Positions 1 through 15,023 are shown, numbered from the stretch's first letter. The stretch is 64,000 nucleotides of DNA from Gymnopus androsaceus JB14 (GCA_009733575.1 ML769391.1:480147-544146), one strand, 5' to 3'. Translations and numbers: made by a program. The notes: generated by a model not told the origin, from the letters alone.

Positions 1-650
1 CACCCTACTCGAGAGGAAGGATTAGATAGTCTATAAGCGAGAGGAAAGGGAGTAGATAGCCAGTAAATGCGTACATGAATCCAGACGAGCGTTGGGAGAG
101 GCTTAGTAGGAATAGTGTCTCCGGGGAAATAAACGCTGAAGGCGCGAAATTACATGAGTGCACATCAGGTAGATCGATATTGACACCTTACTTACTTCAA
201 AAACAAGCAATCCTCCGGTTCCACTCCAAGCGCATCTGTCCTTCTATTTAATGAGTTTTGAGCTTCCAGAGGATTGGTAGAAGCTTTTCCGCCGGGACCT
301 TGGGGGCATTGGTTGGGCTGTGTGTTGGTTTGTTGAACACCAGCACGGTTATTATTAGCTGGAGATCGAGGAGCTCGCCAGCGCAAATCGCCTGCAAAAA
401 CAGATTTACAATAGTATCTAGCTTTAAAATCGCGTATGCAGGAGGGTTTCCACTAACCAATAGGTGGAGCCGCATATCGCATACCCAAGTAATTGGTGAT
501 ATTATTGACCGAATCATAGACTCCTTGGTATTGTGCATAACCTAAATCAATGATGGGTACATCATTGCTTGTACGAGAGTGTATGTGAGAGGTTGTTGCG
601 GAAACGAGAAACACAACAAGAAGAGACAATCCACAGATAATTTTTGTCAT
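1..650 (-). CDS. Type-B carboxylesterase, N-terminal part (copy A, cut by window edge)
   Basis: This is the 5' part of a secreted carboxylesterase/lipase of the alpha/beta-hydrolase fold. The start at 650 opens with a hydrophobic signal peptide (MTKIICGLSLLVVFLVSATT). The esterase N-terminal segment YLGMRYAAPPIG follows. A short intron then leads to an exon ending EPEDCLFLK, the usual 'EDCLyLnv' region, and a further exon (VYFPGDTIPTKPLPTLVWIH) covers the strand before the oxyanion hole. The catalytic serine lies beyond the window start. Exon 1 reads without a break, unlike copy C at 1868-4503, to which it is nearly identical. Substrate cannot be told. It belongs to a tandem array on one strand, so recent duplication is clear. 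Confidence 0.72.
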
Positions 651-792
651 CTTCGGGACAAACGGTCAAGTTCTGGAAGGCCCCCAGTTGGCTTTTATAA
701 TGTTGCATAAGAGTTGCATAAGAGCCTCCTGAGTCTACTTCGGATTTCCTAGACTTCCTTCCGCCTTACGGACTCTTGGTAATACTCAGTAG

Positions 793-1297
793 CTACTCAG
801 CTGCTAATGGGACCTTTAGCTCTAAATGAACATTTTGTGAACATTCTATATCAGATAGATCAGTGGTTCGATACCTTACATACTTCAAAAACTCTGGTTC
901 CGCTCCAGGTGCATCTGCCCTTCGAGTTAACAAGCTTTGAGCTTCTTGAAGATTAGTAGAAGCTTCTCCAGTGGGAGCTTGGAAGTACAGGTTGGGTTGT
1001 GTGTTAGGTTGTGGGATACCAACGCTTTTATTGCTGGCTGAAAGTTGGGGAGGTCGCCAGCGCAATCGCCTGCAAAAACAGAGTCACAATGATATCTAGC
1101 TTTAACATAGTAGGAGGGTATCCACCGACCAATAGGTGGCGCCATGTATACCCAAGTAGTTGGTGATATTATTGACCGAATCGGACTTCTTGGTATTGCG
1201 CGTAACCTAGATCGATGATGGATACATCGTTACTTGTACATGGGAGGAGAAGGCCGTTGTTGCGGATGAGAGAAAGACGCCGCTAACCTTCGTCCAT
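793..1297 (-). pseudogene. Carboxylesterase remnant (copy B)
   Basis: Only the first two exons of the esterase gene remain. The segment TSNDVSIIDLGYAQYQ matches the mature N-terminus of copy A. A shift follows, so YHQLLGYT appears in the wrong frame after a stop. Exon 2 (RRADAPGAEPEFLK) lacks the conserved EDC of 'EDCLFLK'. The intron between the exons is recognisable. No downstream catalytic exon is found before the next unit. It is a dead, diverged fragment. Confidence 0.65.
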
Positions 1298-1319
1298 CTT
1301 GGGACAAACGTTGTTCTCG

Positions 1320-1735
1320 ACATCGAAGCCTGAGTCGGCTTTTGCCTGATGACTATTTGGCCGTGGCCACGCTTGCAGTTGGTTGAAAGTAATTGATCAG
1401 GTGAGAGCTGGATCCTCCTTTCACGACCCCATGCGTAACGGTAGATGGTCTAGCAATTTTCGTCGTCACCATACCAGCGTGTCGAGCAGAATACAAATGA
1501 ATTCTTCAAGTCGTGTCAGATGAGGTCCTAATCGTCTCGGTCAATCGTGATGAGAGATGGGAGCGTTTTCACGCTACTAACAGGCTTCGTTTCCAGAATA
1601 CGATGTTCATCGTTAATTTCCGAAATGAGGCAATCAATGTAGATAAGCTGTGAAGAACAACACGATAATATTACACTGACAGCTAGGAATCCTATCTCGA
1701 GATTAGAAATCTCGTACATTCAGTCAGCCTATATC
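1320..1735. repeat. Duplicated segment X, copy 1
   Basis: This stretch is about 85-90% similar by eye to 5030-5440 and lies in the same place relative to an esterase fragment in both. On the minus strand it holds a short open frame (SVILSCCSSQLIYIDCLISE) that is partly kept in the other copy (SVILSYFSSQLISIDCLTSE). It could be a lost exon or simply non-coding DNA carried in the duplication. Confidence 0.55.
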
Positions 1736-1867
1736 ATCAAGGCCATCATTTCTCGAATAGAACTCATTCAATACATTGCCATAAAAACGCAAATACTTGG
1801 TCTATTCTGCTTACTTTACTGACCTGTTCGCTTCAATGGCCACTTAGTATGAGTAAAAGTTGCTCAT

Positions 1868-4503
1868 TTATTGCCCTGTCAATGCCCCAACGCTGTTCCA
1901 GAAACTATGGGCCATACATATTCAGCAGCAGAATCAAGACACATTCAAATTACACACCTGCAGCGTTCAAGCTGACTAGCGTCCGCAGTGTCGACATGAA
2001 TATCGGGAGAGGTACCATCCGCAGTCTGGTTGAAAACCATCACCGTCGAGCCGTTCGAGTACTTATCCCAGAACGGAGTGGTTGTAGGAACTATTTTATC
2101 GTTGGGATCCTGCGAGACTACGAACGCCATGAAGGATCCTGAAAATGCGTCAAGGAACTGGGTATTGTTGAATGCCGGAGGTTCAAGACCAGGTCCAGCG
2201 AGGCTAAGGAATGTTTAGCGAATATCCTGCTACCTTCTTCACGAGATACAGCGGATATCTTACCTAGGAAAGTAGTAGTACAAATCTTCTCCGTGTGTCG
2301 CAGGCGGGATTGCTAGAAGAATTAATCAGTGTCTGCCGATCCTTTACCAACGTGTTCGTTCAAAAACCTTACCAAATTGTCCCTGAGATGAATTACCTCG
2401 ACGAGGCGTTACTCTAGTGGAACAGCAGTACATACCTTCCACGAGCTATTCGGGAATGCGTTCAAGAGATAAAACGTAGGACAAATCAAGATAGCTGCGC
2501 AGCCAATGAGACCAACCAGTTCATTAGCAAGGGACAGAGAGCAAACCAAGTTGGAGCTTCAAAATTTCGTACTTACATTCACCCATAATGTCATCATCCT
2601 GTTCGAAGAGCCGTACCGCCCGTAGACGCATAGATTTCAGCAGTCTTCCTATCCTGCTCGGGTCCAAACTTGGGGAATAGCGTGCCCGCGTACAATGATA
2701 CGTTTGAAGTTATTGGGTTGGTCTGATTCACGAAGGTGGCGCCTTCGTTGGTGTTGGTGATGGAAAGTAAAGCTTTCTGAGTACATTATCACGGCTAGCA
2801 CAAAAATCACTAGGGAATTTAGGCGGCTTACCCCATTCACTTTGCCTTGCTTCAAAGACTCGGTGGGACGTTGCGTGATGAAAGTTCCGTCGACTACGGG
2901 CACGAAAAGGAAAGTTCCATAGAAACCATCTGCGCTTATGTTGGTGTTTATTGTCTCAAGCACAGTCACGTTCACCCCGCGAAGACAAGACAAAGAATCA
3001 TCAGCAGATGAACAGCTAGACCATTACTTGTTAGCACGGTACGGCTGAACATGAGTGCAAAACGAACTCTGGTTTGGGCAACGACTTCCGAGTAGAGCAG
3101 CTGTAAGGTGATTTGGTGTAAATGAGATGACCAAAACAATGCAGCATATCATGAAGTAAAATGTACCTCAGGGATAGTATCATTGTACATATACTGAGAA
3201 GGTAAAAAAGCCGAGCTCGTGATGGCGCCTCGGAATAGCTGTGGGGATGTCTGCCCGTCTTGAGCAACGACGTGTTGTAACACAGAGCCAGCACCTAGAC
3301 AAGTAAACGCACATGCAGTCGGCCACCTTTTTAGGCCACGGATGACTGCGATTAATACATACCTGCACACTCCCCCCAAATAGTAACTTTTCGTAGGGTC
3401 TCCACCGAATTGCGAGATCTAGTGAAACTTTAGATGTTAGGAATGATATCTGGAATATAATCATACTGACATGGCTTTGTACCCATCGCAATGCGAAATG
3501 CTGGTCAACTACATCACCAGAGAAAATGAAAAGAGAGTCAGACATAGCATAGCCAAAGTCATAAGATATACAAACGTAGTCCAGCGTTGAGGCTTCCATT
3601 TGCTTTGACCTCGGATCCAGGAAGGAAATCTAGCAGTAGTGGTAGAGGTCCATATCCGAGTCGTCCAATTCGTGGAGTAGAAAACGTACCAAAGAGACCC
3701 AGTCGGTATTGGATGACAACTGTCACGATTTCGTTATTGGCTTCGCGCAACAGGTCGGAGCCTGGATATTGGTCTGCGCCGCCCGAGATATAACTAATAA
3801 TAGCCTCAGAACAGAGCAAGATTGTTATCTTATTGAGCTCACCCTCCACCCTACTCGATAGGAAGGGTTAGATAATCTGTAAGCGAGAGGAAAGGGGGTA
3901 GATAGCCAGTAAACGCGTACATGAATCCAGACGAGCGTTGGGAGAGGCTTAGTAGGAATAGTGTCTCCGGGGAAATAAACACTGAGGCGCGAGGATACAT
4001 GAGTGCCTCTCAGGTAGATCAATGCTTCGACATCCAACTTACTTCAAAAACAAGCAATCCTCTGGTTCCGCTCCAAGCGCATCTGTCCTTCTATTTAACG
4101 AGCTTTGAGCTTCCAGAGGATTAGTAGAAGCATGCTCCGCCGAAGCTTGGGGGCATTGGTTGGGCTGTTTGTTGGCTTGTTGAACACCAGCACGGTTATT
4201 GTTAGCTGGAGGTCGAGGAGCTCGCCGGCGTAAATCGCCTGCAATAACAGATTTACATAGTACTAGCTTCAAAATCGCATATGCAGGAGGGTTTCCACTA
4301 ACCAATAGGTGGAGCCGCATATCGCATACCCAAGTAGTTGGTGATATTATTGACCGAATCATAGACTCCTTGGTATTGCGCGTAAGCCTAAATCAGATGA
4401 TGGGTACATCTGAATCGTTGCTTGTACGAGAGTGTATGTGAGAGGTTGTTGCGGAAACGAGAAACACAACAAGAAGAGACAATCTACAGATAATTTTCGT
4501 CAT
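1868..4503 (-). pseudogene. Type-B carboxylesterase, full-length but broken (copy C)
   Basis: All parts of a secreted type-B carboxylesterase can be traced through about a dozen exons: signal peptide, AAPPIG, EPEDCLFLK, the GGADQYPGSDLLREANN region, VIQYRLGLFG, QHFALRWVQSH, GAGSVLQHVVAQ, RGAITSSAFLPSQY, the late-domain exon AILICPTYFLLNAFPNSSWK, and a last exon with FMAFVVSQDPNDK and a His-region ending FWNSVGALTGQ. It is damaged in several places. Extra bases in exon 1 create a stop after about 36 codons (SDVPII then TGA). An extra A in the nucleophile exon near 3388-3391 shifts the frame. A further shift lies near 2620. In the corrected frame the G-x-S-x-G elbow reads GECAG, so the nucleophile Ser codon is now Cys (TGT). 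Decay is more likely here than in the single-copy genes. Confidence 0.72.
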
Positions 4504-4677
4504 CTTGGGACAAACGTTCAAGTTCTGGAAAGCGTCAGTCGGCTTTTATGAATGTTGCATAAGAGCCTCCCGAATCTAGCATACTTCGGCTCTTTCCTAT
4601 TTCCTAGAACTTCTCCGGCTTATAGTGTTGCATTGAAATCGGGAAGCCAATATTCTGGTGACCTTGTTGTGCGCCTA

Positions 4678-4764
4678 CTTGGTGCCACTGGCAGCTCGGC
4701 ACAGTAGAAATTTATTAATGATGCAAGTGATCTATGTATTGCGCCGAGCTGCCAGCACCAAGCA
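4678..4764. repeat. Short imperfect inverted repeat inside esterase remnant D
   Basis: Arms of about 22-25 bases (CTTGGTGC..TGGCAGCTCGGC and its reverse complement) are separated by about 40 bases. The structure interrupts esterase fragment D, so it may be a small foldback insertion. Confidence 0.45.
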
Positions 4765-4930
4765 CACATATACCCAGATATTGGGTAGCAGTATTGACCG
4801 AGTCGTAGACTCCTTGGTATTGCGCATGGCCCTAGATCGATGACGGGTACATTGTTGCTTGTATGCGAGTGTACATGGGAGAAGAGGGATGTAGTTGGAG
4901 ATATGTGAAACGCAACAAGAAGAGAGAATT
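4700..4930 (-). pseudogene. Carboxylesterase exon 1 remnant (copy D)
   Basis: On the minus strand the segment reads like the mature N-terminus of copies A-C (NNVPVIDLG, then after a shift AQYQGVYDSVNTATQYLG). The usual AAPPIG end is replaced by an inverted repeat. No later exons are present. It is followed by segment X copy 2 just as copy B is followed by X copy 1, so the whole esterase-remnant-X block was duplicated. Confidence 0.55.
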
Positions 4931-5029
4931 CATCTCAGGGATTAACGTTGTTCTCGCAGGCCCGAGTTGGCTTTTGTACTAGTAGTCGCTTACAAGAGCC
5001 TTCGATACATTCTGTGACACCAGACCTCG

Positions 5030-5440
5030 ACTTTGGAAACTGGTCCTGGTGGCTATTTGGCCACGGCCGCGCACTTGCAGTTGGTTCGATCAGGTGAGGG
5101 CTGGATCCTTTTCCGGGCCCTTGCGTAACGGTAGACGGTCTAGCTATTGTTCGTCCTCACCATACCAGCGTGTCGAGCAGAATACGAATGAACTCTTCAA
5201 ATCATGTTAGATGAGGTTCTAATCGTCTCGGTCGATCGGGATGAGATAGGAGCGCCAGGCCTGAAGATCTTCTGCTATCCAGCGTTTTCGCGCTGCCAAC
5301 TGTTTCGTTTCCAGAATACGATGTTTCATCGTTAATTTCTGAAGTGAGGCAATCAATGGAGATAAGCTGTGAAGAAAAATATGATAATATTACACTGACA
5401 GCTTGGAATCCTATCACGGTCATAGATCTTCAAAACACGA
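5030..5440. repeat. Duplicated segment X, copy 2
   Basis: Partner of 1320-1735. Shared landmarks include TTGGTT..GATCAGGTGAG and GAGCAGAATAC.AATGAA. From 5440 to about 6260 I see no gene; short open frames there have no coding character. Confidence 0.55.
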
Positions 5441-6260
5441 TCACCATTTGACGTGCTCGCGCGACACCTCCAATCGACTACACAATCTTTCAAGCACTTC
5501 TTCAGTCGGAATAGTCATGACTGCTTGCTATACGCTACGTGACGTTGACGTTCACTATGACTTTCAGCAAAAATAGAAAGCAATGAATGCTCCGTCCGAA
5601 GTATAGACCATGATGCGAAGCCTCATATGACCATATAGTGGTCCCAGCTCTTTTTGGCAACCTCCCTACAGCTAAATCGTGTAAGGCCAAGCCCGCTGTC
5701 GGAAAGGAAAACGTTGTCGCATGTTGGAGGCCGCGATATACCTTGGGACTGGATTCTAATGATGGGGGTTATTGGTGGTGCAGGCTGCGTGTTTGAATCT
5801 CTCTGCACAGTATCTCAGACAGTGGGTTTACTGGTGGCAACAGACTCAAGCGCACGCGTTGAACTCCGGTTTGCCTTCATAAAAGCCTCGAACCCTTTCC
5901 AGAGAGGGTGGTATGTATGTCATAAGACGCGAATAACGTACAAGTCAGAAAGAAAAGAGCTGCCACAGGCCGGCCCTACGACACACTACTTTTACATCAT
6001 CATGCTGCGGGTGAGCCTTGAGGCTCATTGTTGAGGCGACTCCGCCGGACCATCGGAGAGAATTTCATTCCGTTTTTAGTAATCTTCCTTCCATACCAAG
6101 ACTTGTTGTCCGTGACGTCAGTCCCTGATGTCACTTTCTGCAAACATGAAAAAGCTGGAACGCGACAAATATTCTCTCCTTAACGCCCTAGTAACGCCTG
6201 CGCGGACTCGAGAATCCACTAGCCTCATTTCCATCGATATCCCATTTCTACACCAAAAGC

Positions 6261-7318
6261 ATGGCCATCTTCTCTCATCAACGACACCACTGGGCGTATG
6301 TCTGGATCCCAATAGGTTTGTTTTTGTTTCTTTCGCTCTGCGATCCTTTGTGCTAACGAAGATCATTCATTGAACTAGTGGGAGCCTTCGTTTGGTTCTG
6401 TAAGTACTGGCGATCAAGTATAACAATGCCGACGATATTCTGACTAGTTATTATAGTCACGCTATGGGCGTTGATTATTACCTGGCTCGCTACAGGCAAG
6501 CCTCACTATTGTACGTTTCCACTTCATTCTCGCTATTAAAAGCCCCACTCAAAAACACGTTCAATACAGCATCAATGACCTCCGACCAAACCATCGCCTA
6601 CATCTCCGACGTTGCTGCCGACTTTCTCAAGCCCCTCTTCATCGTGGCTTGCAGCATTACCGCCGTATCATTCATCCTCGACCTAATCTTCGAGCGATAC
6701 CTACGACATTCCGGTCGACTCATGCCCAATATGCGGCACACGGGAACGCGTAGCTTAGCTCGTTGGCGATCTTGGGCTCGGTCATCGGTGGTGCAGGGCT
6801 TATTTTACTGTCGGTGTTTGATACGAGAAGACATCCAAAGGCCCACGATGCTTTTTGTTGGTGTTTATCGTTGGCGTGGCGTTGAGTGCGATTTTTACAA
6901 TTGTTGAGGTGTGTCTTGTCTGCTGGTGCTGGTATTGTTAGTCTCAAGGTTTTCTTTTGCGTTAGTTTCGTTGGATTTCCAAAGATTTCGGAGAGATCCG
7001 TCTTTTGAAGACTAGTTACTGGATGAAAGCTATCATCGCAGGGCTACTTATCATCGCCGCTATTGCATTTGCAGCTACGCGATTTGTGGTTGTCAATGTC
7101 GGAGGTGAGTATCGTCGTTCTCCTTAGTTCCAATGTAAAGTGTAAGAAATTCTAACTCATCCATAGCCGTCATCGAATGGGTTATTGCCTTTGGGTATAC
7201 GTTCTATTTGCTCACGTTCTATTATGACTTGAGGCAAAGCAAGGGAGTGCATAAAGGAGAACTCAGTGCAGACCGAATCAATAATAGTGAACGGTACCGC
7301 ATGAGGCAGGTGGTATGA
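6261..7318 (+). CDS. Frag1/DRAM/Sfk1-family membrane protein (two apparent frameshifts)
   Basis: The predicted product is a multi-pass membrane protein of the Frag1/DRAM/Sfk1 family, whose members act at the plasma membrane or endolysosome. Spliced exons give MAIFSHQRHHWAYVWIP, VGAFVWF, TLWALIITWLATGKPHY, then QTIAYISDVAADFLKPLFIV and FILDLIFERYLRHSGRLMPN. After that, GSVIGGAGLILLSVFDTRRH, ALSAIFTIVE, FRWISKDFGEIRLLKTSYW and AVIEWVIAFGYTFYLLTFYY follow, ending GELSADRINNSERYRMRQVV. The order and spacing fit the family. The frame changes by one missing base near 6740-6765 and again in the T run at 6852-6856. All flanking sequence is well conserved, so sequence error is as likely as pseudogenisation. 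Introns are about 50-70 nt. The family call is firm; the exact role is not known. Confidence 0.72.
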
Positions 7319-7578
7319 AGAGAAGGAGGTCGAGACACGAAATGCCAATGACACTTACGACAAAATTTGGACTGAATCTTACTACTAGAGCATTCAATTA
7401 TAATTATACCTTGTACAGCTAGCAATTTTCGACATTGTATTTACAATGTACTATATGTACCGACTTGATCATACTATCTTCTGCATGAGAATAAGAGGTC
7501 TACCTTAGGGGTTATTTATTTAGCGCTGGAACAGACGCTAACGCGATCTTTCATTTCTTCTCTTACCGCTCACCATCC

Positions 7579-10058
<2,480 letters not shown>

Positions 10059-10312
10059 AGTAGATATTGGCGATTGCAGCCTGGGCCGGGGTACATTGAC
10101 ATCGATGTACAGTACACTGCTGATCTAGAGGAAATTTATGGAAGAAGGGATTTAAAGCTATTGGATCTAATTGTACTAATATACTTCGATAGTAGGGATG
10201 CTCACTCGTCGTGTTAATATTAGCAGGAAACAGATTGGTGACATCAATAACTGGCGTCGTATTACTGTGTAGCGGGCATTTCACGAACAGTAGAATGCCC
10301 CAATTACATATC

Positions 10313-11121
10313 CTATCCTATCCTACAAACCATATTATGGAGCTGTTCGGTGGAGATCTTTCTGAGGCTTGGCACAAGCTGCAAACGAATCCTTAGCGCC
10401 ACTAGCGTGGCAATCCCCGACAGCCCCAAGCCGTAGTTTACGAACCATATGGTGTGTGTATCATCAGAAAACCCAATACGTAGGGAACGTCCATGTCGGT
10501 GGTCAAAGATAAAGACGAGTGGAATAAAGACAATGAGATTAAAATTCTTAATCATCGGGGGGAGGCATGATAACACCATCTACAGAGATCCTACGTGACA
10601 TCCATACTTCCAGTCAGAACAATGAGTCGCGAATTGCCATACATAAACCAGATCATCGCGCTCAAAGGCTTGAGCAGCGCACTGATAATAGTAATCATTC
10701 CCACTGTCCACAATGTTAGACCAGGTTCCATGCCAAATACCATTCCCTCCCCATAGCAAACGCCTCAGAGCGGGACATGAACCGGCGTCAATGTAATCCA
10801 AAGACCCATTATGTCGACATGCTTTCCAGCCTAGTGACAAAAGGCGGCTCCAAACAGTGTCGTCCTGCTGAGGAGGTGGATAATTTGTGCTCCGCCTGAG
10901 AGCAATCCCCGAAAATGTGAGGATAGATTACAAATGCATGCGCCGCGGACAAAAAAACTGTATGCGCTGTGCTCGGGGAAGAAAGTATGTGAGGTCCAAG
11001 AGCGCAAGTCGGCAAGCTTCAATGACAAAAGTTGGCGGCGTCGCAAAGACTCAGAACAATCGAAGGCCCAGGAGGGAACTGAATTTAAACAACTTTCGAA
11101 TCTTTCATTCAAGCCAAGCAT
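10313..11121 (-). other. Unresolved open frames, possible degraded gene
   Basis: Three overlapping minus-strand open frames cover this stretch, including IKNFNLIVFIPLVFIFDHRH, a possible membrane segment, and DYYYQCAAQAFERDDLVYVW. I recognise no family and cannot join them with good splice sites. It may be a decayed membrane-protein gene or chance. Confidence 0.22.
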
Positions 11122-11389
11122 AGTTCGTGTTTAGAACCCGTTGTTAAAAGACAAAGGCTAGAGAGAAAAAAAGGGGTTAAAAAAACCTATGCGACAGCAC
11201 GGCAACACGTGGTTTGTGAGAAAGATATAACCGATATGGCGAAATTGGCGACATTTTGTCCGATCGCTGCATACAGGACCCTCCCTTCCCTTCGGTCAGT
11301 GTCGGGGAACCGTCCACAACAGCGGCGGGATCAGGGAGGGATTTACATTGGTCTTCAAAGTTGCATGGAACGAATCGAGCCGCATTTGT

Positions 11390-14380
11390 GGGGCATTGAA
11401 GTCCTAACAAAGAGGAAGGGTCAAACATACACAGTTTACTCACTTTTCAACAGAAGATATGGGAAATCCCGCGTTATATGCTTCTTCACAGCTCTACAAT
11501 CTCTTCCCAAAAAGTCTGGGTCTGGACCTTATCTCAGCAAAAAATTTGACTTGAAGTTGCATAGATGAGACGAGTCCAAGACGTCCAATGCCCACAGGAC
11601 ATCACTCTTATCGAGAATAAAGAGAATAGAAGCCGAGCTAGCGCCTCGACATACTTTTTGCAAATGTATCTTCACCTAGTCGGACCCAATTAAGTATTCC
11701 GACGCTCCGTAGCTTGTCCCCCCCAACACCCTGTGCTAGGTACAGATCTACCACGGAAGCCTCAAAGCCAGTGGACGCCCCTTCGAGTCCTCTACATTCG
11801 TTTCACCCTGATTGGTTTCCTTACCTATGTTGGACAGTAAGTACACTGAGATACACACCGTGAATGAGCCTGAATGTTTTGCATAAAACGAGAAAAGGAA
11901 CAGGATAACGTTGGTAGGCGACAGAGAACGCGTTCCTTTCGATTCAATCATGTCCCTCCCAAGTCCCTCCTCATCTCAAATCATATTGACAAAAAAGATG
12001 CTCCCGGCATTCCGAAAATTGCGAATTTCAGGCCCTCAACGCGTAGGTGGATCCGAGAGGTAATAACCGAGTTGAGAGCCCACACCATACTGTGTTTGTA
12101 TTAAGGAAGGAGAGAGAATCAGTTGATAAAAGATGATCAAGACGCGCAATCCATACCTGAGAACTCCAAAGGTGTCAGCGGGCTAAAGAGCATAAGCACA
12201 GGGCGTACGGAGAAGCGACGAGTGACTGCTCACAGTTCCAACGATGGACATTGTTAAGGCGGCGACCTGTAGTACTATACAAAGACAGATAAGCTTCATG
12301 AACAGCGTCTGCGATGTGGTACACTTGCAGGCAAGAATCTGTGACGTGTATATTAAAGATTAACACACGACGTAAAGGTGAATCTTCATGATCATGCCAC
12401 TTACTAGAAATAGCTTCGCTCCACTACAACAAGTATAAAATCAACACATCGCAGCGAATGGAGAATCTCGTTGTACTTACTCGCTGTGAAGAGAGTCAAG
12501 TATGTCTGTGTTTGTCCTATGGGGCCTCTCGAATGCATTGAAAACAGCAAGGACAATGAGGAAGACATCAAACCCGAGCTATAGAGAGGGCGATCAGTAG
12601 ATATAGCGTCCTCCCATGAAGATTATGCTACATACCAAGGCTCCAAACACATAAGGAAAGGTCGACGGGAGGTCCAAAATTGCGCATATTCCTAATTCGG
12701 GAATAAAAGAGATGACAGCTGCGCATCGCCCATTAGTATGCTGTTGCAAGTCACCGCGATGTTCAAGCAGTGTAAAACATGAAAATATCATGTTACAGAA
12801 TGGCTTGGATGGGGACTAAACTGGACAGAAACTAACGTTGAAGTTTGATCACTGTAATTATGACTAGAGTAGTAGTCGCTGTGATAAAGGCTGTGAACCC
12901 AAGCTAACAGAATGATAGTTATTTGTTTCCTTTTGTCCCATGAATGATAGACGCGAAAGATAATGAAAACTAGAACAATATGGTTGAATCAGGGAGGAGG
13001 GGATGAGAACTGTACGCACATTGAGTTATGCCGATAAAAACCGATGCCGCAAGAGCAAACACCCAGATAAATCGGCGGCACCTAGGCATAGTCTAATTCT
13101 GTAGCCTACAGTCGAGGCAGCAAGCAGTACTCACCCCTGCAATCACAAAGAGACACCAAAAAATATGAGCAACGAGCAAAGAGAATCATATAATAAACGC
13201 CTACTGCATCATCAAGATGAGCCGAACCACTGAAAACTAAAGACAAGTCAATACTTGAATCCAGTTAAACGCTTGAACATTTCCCCACCATATGCAACAT
13301 AGAGAACCACTGCCTCTGCGAAGTAGCGATTTAACACAAAGGTCAACTTTTGTAGATAATATCGATGCGGTTTCGTCCAGATAGCAGAGAATTCGTCATC
13401 CAGAGTAAGCAAATGGTCGTATAACACTAATACCAATGCGACGCCTAAATAGTAGGAGTTGAACAAGTTAGTAAGAAGAATCGGAAATGCAAAGCAAATT
13501 GATGTACCGGAGAAGTATTTGACACGAACCAGGGAGTCGAGTTCCGTTATAAGGGTAGCCATGACTATTCAGCACCTAGAGGCTACGAACGAAAAAGGCT
13601 TGACTGCAAGCTGCGATGAAAAATCGTAAAATGGATGAAAGAATAATGCTTAAGAACAGAGGGCCAACAGCAGAAGAGCTCCCACTCCAAATCGTATCCT
13701 TATATACTCCCAATTTCGTCGTTCCCGCTCATGCATCGAAAGCTAGTGTCAAGTTTCTGCATCAAACAGATCTGCGTCTTGGGCTGACTACTGACAGTGA
13801 GTATTCAAAGAGAGTTTCATTGCAACCCAACGAACAACCTATCGAAACCAACTGGAAGAGACATTGCGTTGTTGGAAACGAGCTGATACACGCTCATCTG
13901 GCTAGTTTCCTCCCATCCTGATAGGAGATGAAATGAGCCCAAAGCTGCCGCTCCTTAAACATCGTGATCCAAGGCGCAAGATCAAAATGTTGGGCTGATC
14001 AGTTTCGTATTGTTGGGCTGTTCGGCGGAGAACGACTTTCTGGTACAAGTAATGATAGATTAAATTGCCAACATTGAATATGCTGTACAACAGTAGTCCT
14101 AATAGATGGGAAGGCTAGGGTTAAACATATGCGCAAGAAGACTATAACCCACCACGATTGAAGATGGGCAAGGCGGTCCCGAGTCGACTGCCTACGTTTC
14201 TTCATAACTCGACAATGTCCTCCACCTGCTTCCTCTCTTTCGAAACAGTAAGGGCTTTAGAGCGAGGACCGTCCAACACACATGACGATGACGACAGAGA
14301 TTCGAATAGATATACATAATAATGAGTTAGGAGGAAGAATGTGACGCGGAACGCATGACTTGTGACGTGTGAATTCGGGA
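11390..14380. repeat. Tandem duplication unit 1 (about 3.05 kb offset)
   Basis: This unit is closely similar to 14480-17510 in the same order, with matching points such as the two DUF6533 start codons 13562 and 16612. It includes the 3' flank, the DUF6533 gene and about 800 bases upstream. The upstream part contains decayed coding-like segments on the minus strand (NILILRLGSR here, NILILLRSH in unit 2) that I cannot assign. Confidence 0.8.
11981..13562 (-). CDS. DUF6533-domain membrane protein, copy 1
   Basis: Agaricomycetes carry many of these multi-span membrane proteins of unknown function. Exon 1 is MATLITELDSLVRVKYFS. A 60-nt intron leads to GVALVLVLYDHLLTLDDEFS, AIWTKPHRYYLQKLTFVLNR and YFAEAVVLYVAY, which is the DUF6533 signature (YDhLLTLddE..hW, nRY). 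Later exons give RRFIWVFALAASVFIGIT, TAFITATTTLVIITVIKLQ, AILDLPSTFPYVFGAL and LGFDVFLIVLAVFNAFERPH. The last recognised exon carries SMVWALNSVITSRIHLRVEG and stops at 11981. Some middle exons do not join cleanly, so the gene may be partly decayed. A tandem copy lies at 15024-16612. Confidence 0.62.
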
Positions 14381-15023
14381 CGCATCCCGTTCGTCTGTTC
14401 TGCTGCATCCAACAAGAATGAGCTTATAGGTCAGAAGAAACAGAGGTTCCTGTGGCTCCGAAGTCCAGGGCTATGCCAGAAAGGCCATGGAACGAATCGA
14501 GCCGCATTGTACAAGAAGTGTCAAATATACAACATTTACTCACCTTTCAACAGAAGATCCCGCCGCCGCGTTATATACTTCAAAACTCTACAAACTCTTT
14601 TCAGATAGTGGATCTGGAGCTCTATCTCGCTAGCAGGAGAATTTGACTTGAAGTTGCGACAGATTAGATGCAGATTAGGACATCGTTCTCATTGAGGATA
14701 AAGAGGATGGAAGTATACTTTCGCAAATGTATCTTCACCTAGTTAGCATTCCAACGCTACTATTGACCGCCACCCTGTGTTAGGCACAGACCTACTGCAG
14801 AAGCTTCAAAGCCAGCGGACGCCCCTTCGGGTACTCTTGTCGTTTCACTTCGTTGATTGGTTTCCATTCTCATGTTGGACAATAAACTCAGATGCACATC
14901 GTGAATAAGTCTGCGCATAAAACGAGAAAAGGAACATAATAAGGTTCGTAGGCGACAAAGAACGCAAAGGATACTTTGAACGTGTTCATTTCGACTCAAT
15001 CATCCGTCCCTCCTCATCTCAAA

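Noticed and set aside
5623..5820. Minus-strand frame beginning RDSNTQPAPP, whose DNA resembles a tRNA B box (GTGTTTGAATC on the plus strand).
   Set aside because: No matching A box, no cloverleaf stems and no SINE copy could be seen; the frame itself has no family resemblance.
13616..13921. Plus-strand 101-codon frame upstream of DUF6533 copy 1.
   Set aside because: The matching place in the second tandem unit does not keep the frame, so it is not under coding constraint.
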